From Succiniclasticum ruminis DSM 9236 (GTDB lineage: Bacteria > Bacillota > Negativicutes > Acidaminococcales > Acidaminococcaceae): 64,000 nt of DNA. The notes beneath the pieces were generated by a model that saw only the letters and a program-made list of their open reading frames with translations, was not told the origin of the DNA and ran no database searches. The stretch is taken from NCBI RefSeq assembly GCF_900112895.1, contig NZ_FONL01000001.1, forward strand, positions 221,234 to 285,233. Reading direction: 5' to 3'. Numbering within the stretch: position 1 is the stretch's first letter; every line of letters begins with the position of its first letter. Positions 15,790 through 25,545 of this stretch are shown one piece after another. The position numbers and the translations under genes were made by a program.

Positions 15790-17030
15790 GGGCGGACCTG
15801 TCCGTCTCCGCTGATCAGATATTTATAGGTTGTTAATTCCGGAAGGGCCATGGGACCCCGGGCGTGGAGTTTCTGGGAACTGATGCCGATTTCCGCGCCA
15901 AATCCGAACTGGAAGCCGTCAGAATAGCGGGTGGTAGTGTTCACATATACACAGGCCGCATCCACCATCTGCTGGAACTTGCGGGCGTTAGCATAATTAC
16001 GGGTCAGGATTGCTTCACTGTGTTTGGTTCCGTAACGGGCAATATGGTCCAGTGCTTCGTCCAGGCCGGACACAACTTTTACAGAGAGGCGAAGATCTCC
16101 GTACTCCGTAGCCCAGTCTTCTTCCGTAGCAGGCAGGGCCTCTTTATCCATTGCGCAGACGGTTTCATCGCCGATGATTTGTACACCGTTCTCTTTGAAT
16201 ACCTCCAGCATATGGGGCAGGAAATCCTGCACCGCGTCTTTATGGACCAGTAACGTTTCCATGGCATTGCAGGCCGCCGGGCGCTGGGTCTTGGCGTTGA
16301 CCAGGATCGGCTCGGCCTGGGCATAGTCGGCGCCGGCATCCACAAAGGTGTGGCAGACGCCTACACCGGTTTCAATTACCGGTACACTGGCATTTCCTAC
16401 CACAGCCTGGATCAGCCGTCCGCTGCCCCGGGGGATCACAACGTCCACCAGCCCGTTCAGGGTGATCAGCTCCTGTACTGCCGCATGGTCCGTGCTGGTG
16501 ATGAATTGGATGCTGCCTGCAGGAATACCGGACTGCTCTGCAGCCTTTCGCAGGACATCAGCGATTTTTGTATTGGAATGAATGGCTTCACTGCCGCCTT
16601 TCAGGATTACCGCATTACCGCTCTTCATGCACAGACCAATCGCGTCCGCGGTCACATTAGGCCGGGCTTCGTAAATGATGCCGATTACACCCAGGGGCAC
16701 CCGGATTTTGGTAATCGTCAGCCCGTTCGGCAATGTACTGCCACCGATGATTTCCCCTACAGGATCTTTCAATGCCGCTACCTGGCGCAGGCCTTCCGCC
16801 ATGTCCGCCAGCCGGGCAGGGGTTAGCAGCAGCCGGTCCAGCAGAGACTCTTTCAGGCCCTTTGCTTTCCCTGCTTCCATATCCCTGGTATTGGCTGCCA
16901 GAATTTCTTCCTGTTCTGCCAGCAAGGCGTCTGCCATAGCTTCCAGGGCTTTATTTTTGATTACCGGTGAAACCGCAGCCAGCTTTCTTGCCGCTGCCGC
17001 GGCTTCCGTCGCCTGTTCCCGTATCGTCAT
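15786..17030 (-). CDS. proA: Gamma-glutamyl phosphate reductase ProA
   Basis: A 414-aa enzyme of proline synthesis that reduces gamma-glutamyl phosphate to glutamate semialdehyde with NADPH. Aldehyde-dehydrogenase fold with the ProA signatures IRVPLGVIGIIYEARPNVTADA, RGSGRLIQAV, the catalytic cysteine in the AKTQRPAACNAMETLLV stretch, and FGFGAEIGISSQKLHARGPM at the end. AAGGTG lies five bases before ATG 17030; a GTG at 17051 that overlaps the proB stop is a less likely start. Confidence 0.96.
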   Translation of the reverse strand: MTIREQATEAAAAARKLAAVSPVIKNKALEAMADALLAEQEEILAANTRDMEAGKAKGLKESLLDRLLLTPARLADMAEGLRQVAALKDPVGEIIGGSTLPNGLTITKIRVPLGVIGIIYEARPNVTADAIGLCMKSGNAVILKGGSEAIHSNTKIADVLRKAAEQSGIPAGSIQFITSTDHAAVQELITLNGLVDVVIPRGSGRLIQAVVGNASVPVIETGVGVCHTFVDAGADYAQAEPILVNAKTQRPAACNAMETLLVHKDAVQDFLPHMLEVFKENGVQIIGDETVCAMDKEALPATEEDWATEYGDLRLSVKVVSGLDEALDHIARYGTKHSEAILTRNYANARKFQQMVDAACVYVNTTTRYSDGFQFGFGAEIGISSQKLHARGPMALPELTTYKYLISGDGQVRP

Positions 17031-17047
17031 CTTCGCACCTTCTTTTC

Positions 17048-18178
17048 TCACAATATCACCAGGTCATCCCGGTGGATGACTTCATCATAGGTCTTCTCGC
17101 CTAAAATGCTTACAATGTCGCTGCTCTTATGTCCCTTAATCTTTTCCAGTTCCAGGGAAGAATAATGCGTGAGTCCACGGGCCAGCTCATTACCGTCTTC
17201 ATCCCTTACACTGACAGTATGCCCGGCCTCGAATTCACCGGAAACATCCTTTATTCCAGCGGGCAGGATGCTGCTGCCCCCCGGCCGGCGGATGGCTTTC
17301 GCACAGCCTGCGTCAACCGTCAGGGATCCTTCAATTCGGGAGCCGAAAGCCAGCCAGCGTTTACGGAACTGCAGACGGTTTTCCCGGGAGATAAACAAGG
17401 TTCCCAGTTGTTCCCCCTGCAGGATCCGGGTGATGGCATTGGGTTCCGTACCCGACGCGATAATCATGCTGATTCCGGAACTGGTTGCAGCTTTTGCCGC
17501 CTGGATCTTGGTAAACATGCCGCCGGTGCCAAAACCGCTGCCTGCCGCCCCGGCGCTTGCTTCCACTTCCGGTGTAATCTCCCTAACCTCATACACAAGC
17601 TTTGCATCCGGATGGGTTTTTGGGTTGGCTGTGTACAGCCCGTCTATATCACTGAGCAATATGTCCAGATCCGCATCTACAATGCCCGCAACCAGGGCAG
17701 ACATATTGTCGTTATCGCCGATTTTCAGGTCATCCAGGGCCACCACGTCATTTTCGTTGACGATGGGGATGACCCCCTGTTTTAACAGTTCCATAAAGGT
17801 GTTGCGTGAATTGGTATAGCGGTGACGGTCCAACACCTCCGTACGGGTCAGAAGCACCTGGGCCACGATCTGTCCGTACTCTGCAAACAGTTTTTCATAG
17901 GTATTCATCAGGATACCCTGCCCAACCGCTGCCGCCGCCTGTTTGCCCGGAATGGTCTTCGGTTTTTCCTTCAGTCCCAGCCGTTCCGAGCCAACTGCTA
18001 CAGCGCCGCTGGTAACCAGGATCACTTCCAGTCCCTTGTTATGCAGATCCGCCAGTTCCCGGCACAGATGATCTATCCGGGCGAAATTGCGGCTGCAATT
18101 GGGATAGGTAATGGTACTGGTACCCACCTTCACGACAATGCGTTTTACTTTTGCCAGATCTTTCCGGTTACGAATCAT
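17048..18178 (-). CDS. proB: Glutamate 5-kinase ProB with PUA domain
   Basis: A 376-aa kinase for the first step of proline synthesis. The amino-acid-kinase domain (about 1-260) has VKVGTSTI, LVTSGAVAVGSERLG, NENDVVALDDLKIGDND and GTGGMFTKIQAAK; the PUA domain occupies about 280-370 (GSLTVDAGCAKAI to ARGLTHYSS). It precedes proA and follows obgE. ATG 18178 is chosen because the in-frame GTG at 18187 sits on the ribosome site. Confidence 0.95.
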   Translation of the reverse strand: MIRNRKDLAKVKRIVVKVGTSTITYPNCSRNFARIDHLCRELADLHNKGLEVILVTSGAVAVGSERLGLKEKPKTIPGKQAAAAVGQGILMNTYEKLFAEYGQIVAQVLLTRTEVLDRHRYTNSRNTFMELLKQGVIPIVNENDVVALDDLKIGDNDNMSALVAGIVDADLDILLSDIDGLYTANPKTHPDAKLVYEVREITPEVEASAGAAGSGFGTGGMFTKIQAAKAATSSGISMIIASGTEPNAITRILQGEQLGTLFISRENRLQFRKRWLAFGSRIEGSLTVDAGCAKAIRRPGGSSILPAGIKDVSGEFEAGHTVSVRDEDGNELARGLTHYSSLELEKIKGHKSSDIVSILGEKTYDEVIHRDDLVIL

Positions 18179-18209
18179 AACATACACTTCCCCTCAGGCA
18201 CACGTTTCA

Positions 18210-19499
18210 CTATTCCCGGTCAGCCCATTTACTCTTCTGATAGTTGAACACCATATCCAGGATCCGCACAGTCTGTCCTTCCTGGATGCCTGCTTCCAGC
18301 AGCGCTTCTTCAATCTTCAGGCGTTTCCAGATCAGCTGGAACCGGTACAGCGCTTCTGAATTATCAAAATTCGTCATGGCTACCAGCCGTTCAATGTTCT
18401 TGCCTTTTACTTCAAAATCGGCATCTTCGGCGCCCCGGATGATTTCAAAGCTGTCCGGATCGCCTTCTTCGACAACTCCGATCTCTTCTTCCGGTTCCGC
18501 CACATACTGCCGGGCCATCTCGTAAGCTTTCCACATCAGCTCCTGCAGGCCTTCTCCTGTGGCCGCGGAGACCGGCATGATCTCATAGCCTTTTTCTTCA
18601 ACATATTCTTTTAATATAACAAAATTATCCGCACTGTCCGGCAGGTCCATCTTGTTGGCAACCACCAGCTGTTTACGGCGGGCCAGTCTGGCGCTGTAGG
18701 CTTCCAGTTCATGATTGATCTTCTCAAAGTCCTCAATGGGGTCACGGCCTTCACAGCCGGAAACATCAACGACATGAAGCAAGACTTTGGTCCGTTCAAT
18801 GTGACGCAGGAAGTCATGGCCCAGGCCCACGCCTTCCGCGGCGCCTTCAATCAGCCCGGGAATGTCCGCCAGCACAAAGCTCTGTTCTTCACTCAGGCGC
18901 ACAACTCCCAGCACGGGAGTCAGTGTGGTAAAATGATAGGCCGCGATTTCCGGTTTTGCCGCGCTCACCCGGGAGATGATGCTGGACTTGCCCACGCTGG
19001 GATAGCCCACCAGACCCACATCTGCCAGCAGCTTCAGTTCCAGCCGCAGCCAGCCTTTGGTTCCCGGTTCCCCTTTTTCCGCAAAGGTCGGGGCCCGTTT
19101 GGTGCTGGTGGCATAGCAGGCGTTTCCTTTTCCGCCCCGGCCGCCTTTTGCCGCTACAAACTCCTGCCCGTCTTCCGTCAGGTCCGCGATCATGATATTT
19201 GTTTCGTCATCCCGAACTACGGTACCCAGAGGAACTTTAATGATTACATCTTCCCCCCGGTGCCCGGTCATATTGGAAACGCCGCCATTGTCACCGCGCT
19301 TCGCTATGAATTTCCGCTTATACCTGAAATCGATCAGTGTGTTCAGGCTGTTATCCGCCCGCAAAATCACGTTGCCCCCCCGGCCGCCGTTTCCGCCGTT
19401 GGGACCGCCTTTTTCTACAAATTTCTCACGGCGGAAGCTGCTCATGCCGTCGCCGCCGTTACCTGCTTCTACATAAATTCTTGCTTTATCAATAAACAT
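18210..19499 (-). CDS. obgE: GTPase Obg/CgtA
   Basis: A 429-aa ribosome-assembly GTPase. The glycine-rich Obg fold fills residues 1-158 (FIDKARIYVEAGNGGDG, GGPNGGNGGRGG), the G domain about 159-330 (GYPSVGKSS, DIPGLIEGA, NKMDL, SAATGEG), and an OCT domain the C-terminus (FEIIRGAEDADFEVKGKNIERLVAMTNF). Length is typical. It heads the obgE-proB-proA-phosphatase run, and AGGAG lies before ATG 19499. Confidence 0.97.
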   Translation of the reverse strand: MFIDKARIYVEAGNGGDGMSSFRREKFVEKGGPNGGNGGRGGNVILRADNSLNTLIDFRYKRKFIAKRGDNGGVSNMTGHRGEDVIIKVPLGTVVRDDETNIMIADLTEDGQEFVAAKGGRGGKGNACYATSTKRAPTFAEKGEPGTKGWLRLELKLLADVGLVGYPSVGKSSIISRVSAAKPEIAAYHFTTLTPVLGVVRLSEEQSFVLADIPGLIEGAAEGVGLGHDFLRHIERTKVLLHVVDVSGCEGRDPIEDFEKINHELEAYSARLARRKQLVVANKMDLPDSADNFVILKEYVEEKGYEIMPVSAATGEGLQELMWKAYEMARQYVAEPEEEIGVVEEGDPDSFEIIRGAEDADFEVKGKNIERLVAMTNFDNSEALYRFQLIWKRLKIEEALLEAGIQEGQTVRILDMVFNYQKSKWADRE

Positions 19500-19554
19500 A
19501 AATGGACTCCTGACTACTATATAATATTTTAATTATAAATTATATCACAAAAGC

Positions 19555-21231
19555 TTACCATGCGGCAACAACGCCATCGGCGCGGGGCTCGGTAGCTGCC
19601 GCGTAAACGCCGTCAGGCTGACGGACAATGATCTGGCCTCTGCCAAAAGATGTAAACTCTTCCATAACCTTGATGTCATGTCCCCGCTGCTTCAGATTTT
19701 CTACCATTGTTTGATCAAACGATGCTTCCACTTCCACGGTTTTTCCACCTGTCCACTGCCAGCGGGGCGCATCCAGCGCTTCCTGGGGATTTAACCCGAA
19801 GTCAACCAGGTTATTGACCACCTGCACCTGCCCCTGGGGCTGCATAAAGGCTCCCATGACGCCAAAGGGACCTACCGGCTCCCCGTCCTTCATTAAGAAT
19901 CCGGGAATAATGGTATGGTACGGTTTTTTGCCCGGTGCCAGGCAGTTGTCATGTTCCGGATCCAGGCTGAAATTCTTCCCCCTGTTATTCAGCAGGATGC
20001 CTGTACCCGGCACGGACAGTTTGGAACCGAAATTATTGAAATGGCTCTGGATCAGGGACACCATGTTTCCTTCCTTGTCTGCCGTACAGAGATAAACGGT
20101 GCCGCCGCAATTCAAATCTACCGGTCTGGGAAGATGAGCTTCGGTTCTTATTTCACCCGCACGTTTTTTACCGTATTCTTTACTGAGGAAATAATCCACG
20201 TTTGCTTTCATATAACGGGGGTCCGCAATATACATTTTTCCGTCCGTAAAGCCAATCTTCATGGCCTCCAGCTGCTTATGTACCGTTTCCGGATTATCCT
20301 TCTCTGCAAGAGATACATGACGCAAAATATTAAGGGTCATCAGGACAACCAGACCATGTCCGTTAGGCGGAATCTCACACACATCACAGCCACGGTAATT
20401 CAACCGGATGGGTTCTACCCACTCCGGTCTGTAATTATGCAAATCTTCTTCGGTAAGATAGCCCCCTGTTTCACAGGAGAAACGGATTATTTCCCGGGCA
20501 ATATCACCTGTATAAAAGCTGTTACAGCGGCTTTCAGCAAGCCTGCGTAACGTTTTTCCCATCTCCGGAAGCTTCACAACACTTCCCGGGTCCAGCTCTT
20601 TATTATTAAAAAATGTCTCCAGCATGGGGAGATACATTATTTCATTTTTCAGCCCGGAAACTTTTGGGGCATTCTTCTTCCACAGCTTGCTGCAAACCGG
20701 CTGCAGGGGAAAACCTTCTTCCGCGTAGCTGATTGCAGCTTCAAAGAGGGAGCCAAACTCTGCAGCACCAAAACGTTCGTGAAGTGCTTTCCACGAGGCA
20801 GGCGCTCCGGGAATTGTCACTGTCTCCCAGCCATGATCCGGCATGTCTGAAGAGGACAGATCCAGTATTTCGCCGCTGTCCGCATAATTATCCTTTGCCC
20901 GGTCATACGTACCAAGTTTCCCCAGTACTTTTTCTCTTGTAAGCGCCATAGGGGACGGACCGCTGCCGTTTAATCCGTACAGTTTTCCTTTATACCAAAC
21001 CAATGCAAAAAGGTCGCTGCCTATACCATTGCTCGGCGGTTCCAGAACGGTAAGACTGATTGCTGTCGCGATTGCCGCATCAACAGCGTTGCCTCCTCTT
21101 TTCAACACGTCGAGCCCGGCCTGCGCTGCCAGGGCCTGGGACGTGCAGACCATGCCGTTTTTTCCATACACCACGCTGCGACGTGACGGATATTTGTTCG
21201 ATGCGCCATCAAATGAAATGTAGCTGGCCAT
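19555..21231 (-). CDS. Gamma-glutamyltransferase-family enzyme, cytosolic form
   Basis: A 558-aa Ntn-hydrolase of the GGT family. The likely autocleavage/nucleophile threonine is Thr378 in NCGGTVYLCTADKEGN, and the small-subunit part shows GTGILLNNRG and GVMGAFMQPQGQVQVV. There is no signal peptide, unlike classical periplasmic GGT, so it resembles YwrD-like or oxamate/acylase-type relatives more than glutathione-degrading GGT. Substrate unknown. A LysR regulator gene lies upstream on the same strand and a dicarboxylate-type carrier diverges beyond it, so the three may form a small uptake/breakdown module. An extended -10 (TGATATAAT) lies about 55 bases upstream of the start. Confidence 0.85.
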   Translation of the reverse strand: MASYISFDGASNKYPSRRSVVYGKNGMVCTSQALAAQAGLDVLKRGGNAVDAAIATAISLTVLEPPSNGIGSDLFALVWYKGKLYGLNGSGPSPMALTREKVLGKLGTYDRAKDNYADSGEILDLSSSDMPDHGWETVTIPGAPASWKALHERFGAAEFGSLFEAAISYAEEGFPLQPVCSKLWKKNAPKVSGLKNEIMYLPMLETFFNNKELDPGSVVKLPEMGKTLRRLAESRCNSFYTGDIAREIIRFSCETGGYLTEEDLHNYRPEWVEPIRLNYRGCDVCEIPPNGHGLVVLMTLNILRHVSLAEKDNPETVHKQLEAMKIGFTDGKMYIADPRYMKANVDYFLSKEYGKKRAGEIRTEAHLPRPVDLNCGGTVYLCTADKEGNMVSLIQSHFNNFGSKLSVPGTGILLNNRGKNFSLDPEHDNCLAPGKKPYHTIIPGFLMKDGEPVGPFGVMGAFMQPQGQVQVVNNLVDFGLNPQEALDAPRWQWTGGKTVEVEASFDQTMVENLKQRGHDIKVMEEFTSFGRGQIIVRQPDGVYAAATEPRADGVVAAW

Positions 21232-21372
21232 AATGCCCCCCTCGGTTAACAGTAAGATGAATTATCGTTATTATGTTAAATTATATCATGTCATAATGAA
21301 AGAAAGAAATAATAAAGTTAAAAAAGGTAATTTGAAGCGTGGGTATCTTCCGGCAGTCCTTTTGTATTGAAG

Positions 21373-22359
21373 TTATGATAAACTGCCTGAGACCGGGAGG
21401 CTTTGTATCAGCGGGAGCAAATCATCCTTGCCCGCTTCTTTATACAAGTCGTCCAGATTGCAAAGTTGCTTTCCATATCCGTACCTGCTGTAAAACTCTA
21501 AAAATTTAACAGCCAGCAGCGACAGGGGGCGCCCTTTCACTTTGACGACAGATTTATATATTACTGCTTCCGCATCGGTGATTTTTTTAACGACCAGGGT
21601 TTCTTCCAGTTTTTCATCTTTCGAGATGGGAATAATCGTTACTGCTGTATCAGCGACAGCCCAAAACAAGGCTGTATTACGCGTGGTGCTTACGCATTTG
21701 ACAGAGGGGACAAAGCCTGCTTTATCGCAACATTGTTTAAATTTTTCGTAATAACCGGCAGAAACACTTAAGGGTATATCCTTCAACTGATTCAGGCAAA
21801 TGCTCTTTTTCCGGTGTTCTTTAAGCCATTTGGACTGCCTGTTAAAAACAGCTGCAAAATATTCGTTTGTTCTGAACAGTTCTTCAAAGTCGCTGTTCCG
21901 GTCAGGCGGTGTGCTTAACAACCCGATTTCGCCAATCCCGTTTAATAGCTGTTTGCCCTGTTCCACCGAACTGGATTCATGAAGCGCGAAACTGATATCA
22001 GGGTAAACCTTAACAAACTCTCTGAGCATCCGTTCTACCAGCGGCCTGCAACGGGAACTTGCGACACTGAGGTGCAGCGTGCCCTTGGCTCCGCGTTTAT
22101 AGCGGCGGATGTCTTCCATCGTTGAATCGTTCAGCGAGCAGATGTATTTCGCTTTTTCATAAAGAAGGCGCCCTGCTTCCGTCAGAACAATCCGGCGGCT
22201 TCCTCTCTCTGTGAGTATCAGCTTTGCCCCGTAGTAAGTTTCCAGATGGCGCAACTGCTTGCTCAGGGTAGGCTGCGCCACATGAATCACTTCCGAGGCG
22301 GTTGTAATATTACCTGCCGCAACAACGGAGATGAAATTTCGCAACACGTTTAGATCCAT
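21373..22359 (-). CDS. LysR-family transcription regulator
   Basis: A 328-aa LTTR: N-terminal winged helix-turn-helix (residues 1-60, NFISVVAAGNITTASEVIHVAQPTLSKQLRHLE) and a substrate-binding domain (about 90-295). It is divergent from the MatC-type carrier gene (235-base gap) and upstream of the GGT-like gene, the common arrangement in which an LTTR controls its divergent neighbour. GGAG lies seven bases before ATG 22359. Inducer unknown. Confidence 0.92.
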   Translation of the reverse strand: MDLNVLRNFISVVAAGNITTASEVIHVAQPTLSKQLRHLETYYGAKLILTERGSRRIVLTEAGRLLYEKAKYICSLNDSTMEDIRRYKRGAKGTLHLSVASSRCRPLVERMLREFVKVYPDISFALHESSSVEQGKQLLNGIGEIGLLSTPPDRNSDFEELFRTNEYFAAVFNRQSKWLKEHRKKSICLNQLKDIPLSVSAGYYEKFKQCCDKAGFVPSVKCVSTTRNTALFWAVADTAVTIIPISKDEKLEETLVVKKITDAEAVIYKSVVKVKGRPLSLLAVKFLEFYSRYGYGKQLCNLDDLYKEAGKDDLLPLIQSLPVSGSLS

Positions 22360-22594
22360 GACTGTTCTCCATTCCTTGTTTTGTTACTATTATAATCTCA
22401 AAGAATTTGTTTTGCAATTATATTACAGTTTATTAAATCAATTATTCTTTTTTTTCATAATTTATCAAACAAATTACCATTTTATTGTTATTTAAAAATA
22501 TGGTATGGTAGTGTTAATAAAGCAGAAATTGTGTCCGGCTGAAAAATGTAAGCCGGTATCACAAATACGAAAAAATATAAAGGAAGTGTCTGTC

Positions 22595-23851
22595 ATGGCA
22601 TTACTGTCTCTGTTATTTTTACTGATCGCTATTTTCCTGGGATTTTTCCGCCATATGAATACGGGGCTGCTGGCAATCGGGTTTTCCCTGGTTTTGGGCC
22701 GGTTAAACGGAATCCCCGACAAAGAAGTCATCAACGGGTTCAATTATTCTCTGTTCATGATACTGTTGGGCGTAACCTATCTGTTCAGCCTGGCGCAGCT
22801 CAACGGTTCCCTGGAACTGCTGGCAAAAAAAGTCGTAGCGCTGGCCGGAAAACACACTTTCATGATTCCTATCGTCATTTATGTTTTCTCCGTAGTGCTT
22901 TCGGCCCTGGGCCCCGGCACGGTTCCTACCATGGCGATCATGATGGTGTTCTCCATGGCGCTGGCTGCTGAAATGGGCATCAATCCGGCCATGCTTTCAG
23001 CCTTATCCGTGTTGGGCGCATCCGGCGGAGGTGTGTCACCGCTGGCAGCTACGGGCATTATCGGTATCAATCTCTGTGCCGGTTTCGGACTGACCGGCAT
23101 TGAAAAACAGTTCCTGATGAACGGCATTTTATCTTCTACCGTATACGGAGCAATTGTTTATTTTCTGCTGGGAGGCTACAAGCTCCATTCAGATAAGGTG
23201 ATAAGCCAGGACGATATTCCGCCCTTCAACAAAAAACAGATCATAACGCTGATCGGAATCGGAATCATGGTCATACTGGTATTGTTCTTCAAAGTGAATG
23301 TCGGTCTGACCGGCTTTGCGGTGGCCATGGTTCTTTCCTTCCTGCGTGTGGCAGATGAAGGAGAAGCAATCAAGAAGATTCCCTGGGGCACGTTGTTGCT
23401 GATTACAGGCGTTGGCGTGCTGATGCACATTATCATTAAACTCGGAGGGATCAAATTGTTGTCAGAAGCGCTGGCGAGCGTCATGACACCGGCCACCTCC
23501 GTAACCATCATGGGCATTACGTCCGGCATTATGAGCTGGTTCAGTTCAACCTCCGGCGTAGTTATGCCGACGCTGATCCCCACCATTCCGGAAGTGCTTG
23601 GAAAACTTGGAGTAGCAGGGCCTGCGCTGGAGCTGGAAATGGCCACGGCCATCACCATGATCTCCAACACTGCAGGCATCAGTCCCCTCTCCACCGGCGG
23701 CGCCCTTGCGCTGGCCGCCTATTCTTCTGCAGCCAATGCTTCGCCACAGCTGCAACATCGCCTGTTTATCCGTATGTTCTCAATTTCCGCACTGGGCGTG
23801 GTAGTATTGAGTATTTTGGCATACTTCGGACTGTATCGCATGTTGCTTTGA
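22595..23851 (+). CDS. MatC/SLC13-like dicarboxylate-type carrier
   Basis: A 418-aa membrane protein with about 11-12 hydrophobic helices. The motif-bearing stretches are SALGPGTVPTMAIM (about residue 100), ASGGGVSPLAATG (about 145) and SWFSSTSGVVMPTLIP / ISNTAGISPLSTGGA near the C-terminus, the duplicated SNT-like substrate-site pattern of the ion-transporter superfamily. The N-terminus resembles MatC dicarboxylate carriers. AAGGAAG precedes ATG 22595, so a longer reading from 22505 is rejected. Divergent from a LysR gene, which probably controls it. Substrate not determined. Confidence 0.82.
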   Translation: MALLSLLFLLIAIFLGFFRHMNTGLLAIGFSLVLGRLNGIPDKEVINGFNYSLFMILLGVTYLFSLAQLNGSLELLAKKVVALAGKHTFMIPIVIYVFSVVLSALGPGTVPTMAIMMVFSMALAAEMGINPAMLSALSVLGASGGGVSPLAATGIIGINLCAGFGLTGIEKQFLMNGILSSTVYGAIVYFLLGGYKLHSDKVISQDDIPPFNKKQIITLIGIGIMVILVLFFKVNVGLTGFAVAMVLSFLRVADEGEAIKKIPWGTLLLITGVGVLMHIIIKLGGIKLLSEALASVMTPATSVTIMGITSGIMSWFSSTSGVVMPTLIPTIPEVLGKLGVAGPALELEMATAITMISNTAGISPLSTGGALALAAYSSAANASPQLQHRLFIRMFSISALGVVVLSILAYFGLYRMLL

Positions 23852-23855
23852 AAAT

Positions 23856-23894
23856 GGCAAAAAAATAAGCATCCGGTATTTTCACCAGATGCTT
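23856..23894 (-). terminator. Terminator of tRNA-Ser
   Basis: AAGCATC (23867-23873) pairs with GATGCTT (23888-23894), plus an inner GGT/ACC; on the minus strand it is followed by ATTTTTTT. It lies just past the 3' end of the tRNA and may also stop the converging carrier transcript, though the plus side lacks a U-run. Confidence 0.85.
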
Positions 23895-23908
23895 GTATGC
23901 CAGAAATA

Positions 23909-24000
23909 TGGCGGAGTGGCCGAGATTCGAACTCGGGCGAGCCTTGCGACCCCTAACGATTTAGCAAACCGTCCTCTTCAGCCAGCTTGAGTACCACTCC
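23909..24000 (-). tRNA. tRNA-Ser (GCT)
   Basis: 92-nt class II tRNA with acceptor GGAGTGG/CCACTCC, discriminator G, encoded CCA (23909-23911), anticodon loop TTGCTAA and a long variable arm. A strong promoter lies upstream: TTGTCA (24056-24061), 17 bases, TATAAT (24033-24038). Confidence 0.97.
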
Positions 24001-24162
24001 GTTACATTGCCGCAAAGGCAACTCACTTGGCTATTATAGCTTATTTTTTATGAATTGACAAGCTTTTCTTCAATATTTTTTACATTTTATGTCCGAGCCG
24101 GCTCCGGATAAATCCGGAACACCGCCCTAACCGGCAGGGAACAAAAAATTAAAAATACTGAT

Positions 24163-24199
24163 AGGACAGACCCGGCTTGCCGGGCCTGTCCTTTTTTTA
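24163..24199 (-). terminator. Bidirectional-looking terminator after the DASS gene
   Basis: AGGACAG-CCCGGC stem with its complement (24163-24192). One A:C opposition on the plus strand becomes a G:U pair on the minus strand, so the minus transcript of the carrier gene folds better; the plus side has the cleaner T-run (24192-24198), the minus side a looser U-rich tail. Confidence 0.7.
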
Positions 24200-24237
24200 G
24201 TTAAATTACTATGCGACTAACAAATCTTCCCAGAAAA

Positions 24238-25512
24238 TTATTTGCCGGGGAAGAAGGGCCAGAACATAGGAATCAAGATCAGGGAGATTACGAAGCAAAC
24301 GATTACCAGACCGGTACCTGCTTTTACGTAGTCCATGAATTTGAATCCGCCGGGGCCTAATACCAGGGTGTTAGGCGGCGTGCCTACCGGGGTAGCGAAT
24401 GCGCAGGATGCTGCAACGGCGATAGCCATCAGAACGGCTGCCGGATCAGCGCCCAGCTGTTTGGAGATTGCGATACCGATCGGGCACAGCAGAGCTGCGG
24501 ATGCCGTGTTGGACATGAACTGGGTCAGGCCGCAGGACAGGATAAACAGTACAGCGGTCACGATCATCGGGGACGGGGTTCCGCCCATCAGACCAACGGC
24601 CCATTCAGCGATAACTTTGCCGGCGCCGGTCTTGCTCATAGCAGAGGATACAGGCATCATGCCGGCGAACAGGAAAATGGTTACCCAGTCGATGGAAGCA
24701 TAAGCCTGTTTTTCAGTTAAGCAGCCGGTCAGTACGGAAACGATAGCGCCGGTGATGGCGGCCATTTCCAGGGTAACGCCTTTGATACCCAGAGCCATGG
24801 TCAGAACTACGGCTAACAGGATGATACCGGAAACAGCCATCTTCGTGGAAGAAGTTTCGTTAGCTTCAATTTCCTGTTCAACTTCCGTATCTTCGGAAAT
24901 CGTACGTTTCGGTAACAGGTGTTTGCCGATGAACATCATGTAAATCAGGGCTGCCAGGGTCAGAGGGATACCAATCTTCGCGAATTCAAAGAATCCGAAA
25001 GCGCGGTAGCCGGCCTGTTCCAGAGCGCCGGATGCGATGATGTTAGGAGGCGTACCTACCAGGGTGATGATACCGCCAACGCCGCAGGCGAATGCCAGAG
25101 GCATCAGTTCGGTAGAAGCAGGGATCTTTGCTGCTGCGCACACGCCCAATACTACAGGCAGTAAGCAGGCAGCCGTACCGGTGTTGGACAGAACGGAGGA
25201 TAACCCCGCGCCGACCAGCATAACACCAACCATCAGGCTGTTTTCACCGGTACCGGTGAATCTTACAACGGTTTCACCGATTTTCTGGGCCAGGCCGGTG
25301 TAGAACATTGCTGCGCCTACAACGAACATACCTGCGAACAGAACAACGGTGGAGTTGGACAGGCCGCTAAATACCTGTTTTGCAGGGATAAATCCCAGCA
25401 GGCCGCAGGCAATAGAGCCAGCCATAGCAGTAACTGCCAGAGGAATGATTTCGGTAACGAAGAATAAGGCAATTACGGCTAACAGAATGAGACACTTTGT
25501 GGACTGAGCCAT
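24238..25512 (-). CDS. DASS (SLC13) dicarboxylate:sodium carrier, probable succinate transporter
   Basis: A 424-aa inner-membrane carrier with about 11 helices and the two inverted-repeat signature pairs of the DASS family: SNTGTAACLLP with VGTPPNIIA (about 109-158), and FMSNTASAALLCP with VGTPPNTLVLG (about 345-395). DASS proteins import C4-dicarboxylates with sodium. It is transcribed in the same direction as, and just downstream of, the succinate-to-propionate operon, whose sodium-pumping decarboxylase would provide the gradient; succinate as the substrate is inferred from that context. It has its own promoter and a leader hairpin, so it can be expressed separately. Confidence 0.88.
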   Translation of the reverse strand: MAQSTKCLILLAVIALFFVTEIIPLAVTAMAGSIACGLLGFIPAKQVFSGLSNSTVVLFAGMFVVGAAMFYTGLAQKIGETVVRFTGTGENSLMVGVMLVGAGLSSVLSNTGTAACLLPVVLGVCAAAKIPASTELMPLAFACGVGGIITLVGTPPNIIASGALEQAGYRAFGFFEFAKIGIPLTLAALIYMMFIGKHLLPKRTISEDTEVEQEIEANETSSTKMAVSGIILLAVVLTMALGIKGVTLEMAAITGAIVSVLTGCLTEKQAYASIDWVTIFLFAGMMPVSSAMSKTGAGKVIAEWAVGLMGGTPSPMIVTAVLFILSCGLTQFMSNTASAALLCPIGIAISKQLGADPAAVLMAIAVAASCAFATPVGTPPNTLVLGPGGFKFMDYVKAGTGLVIVCFVISLILIPMFWPFFPGK

Positions 25513-25545
25513 TATATAACTCCTCCTCTTTTAAAATTTATATCG

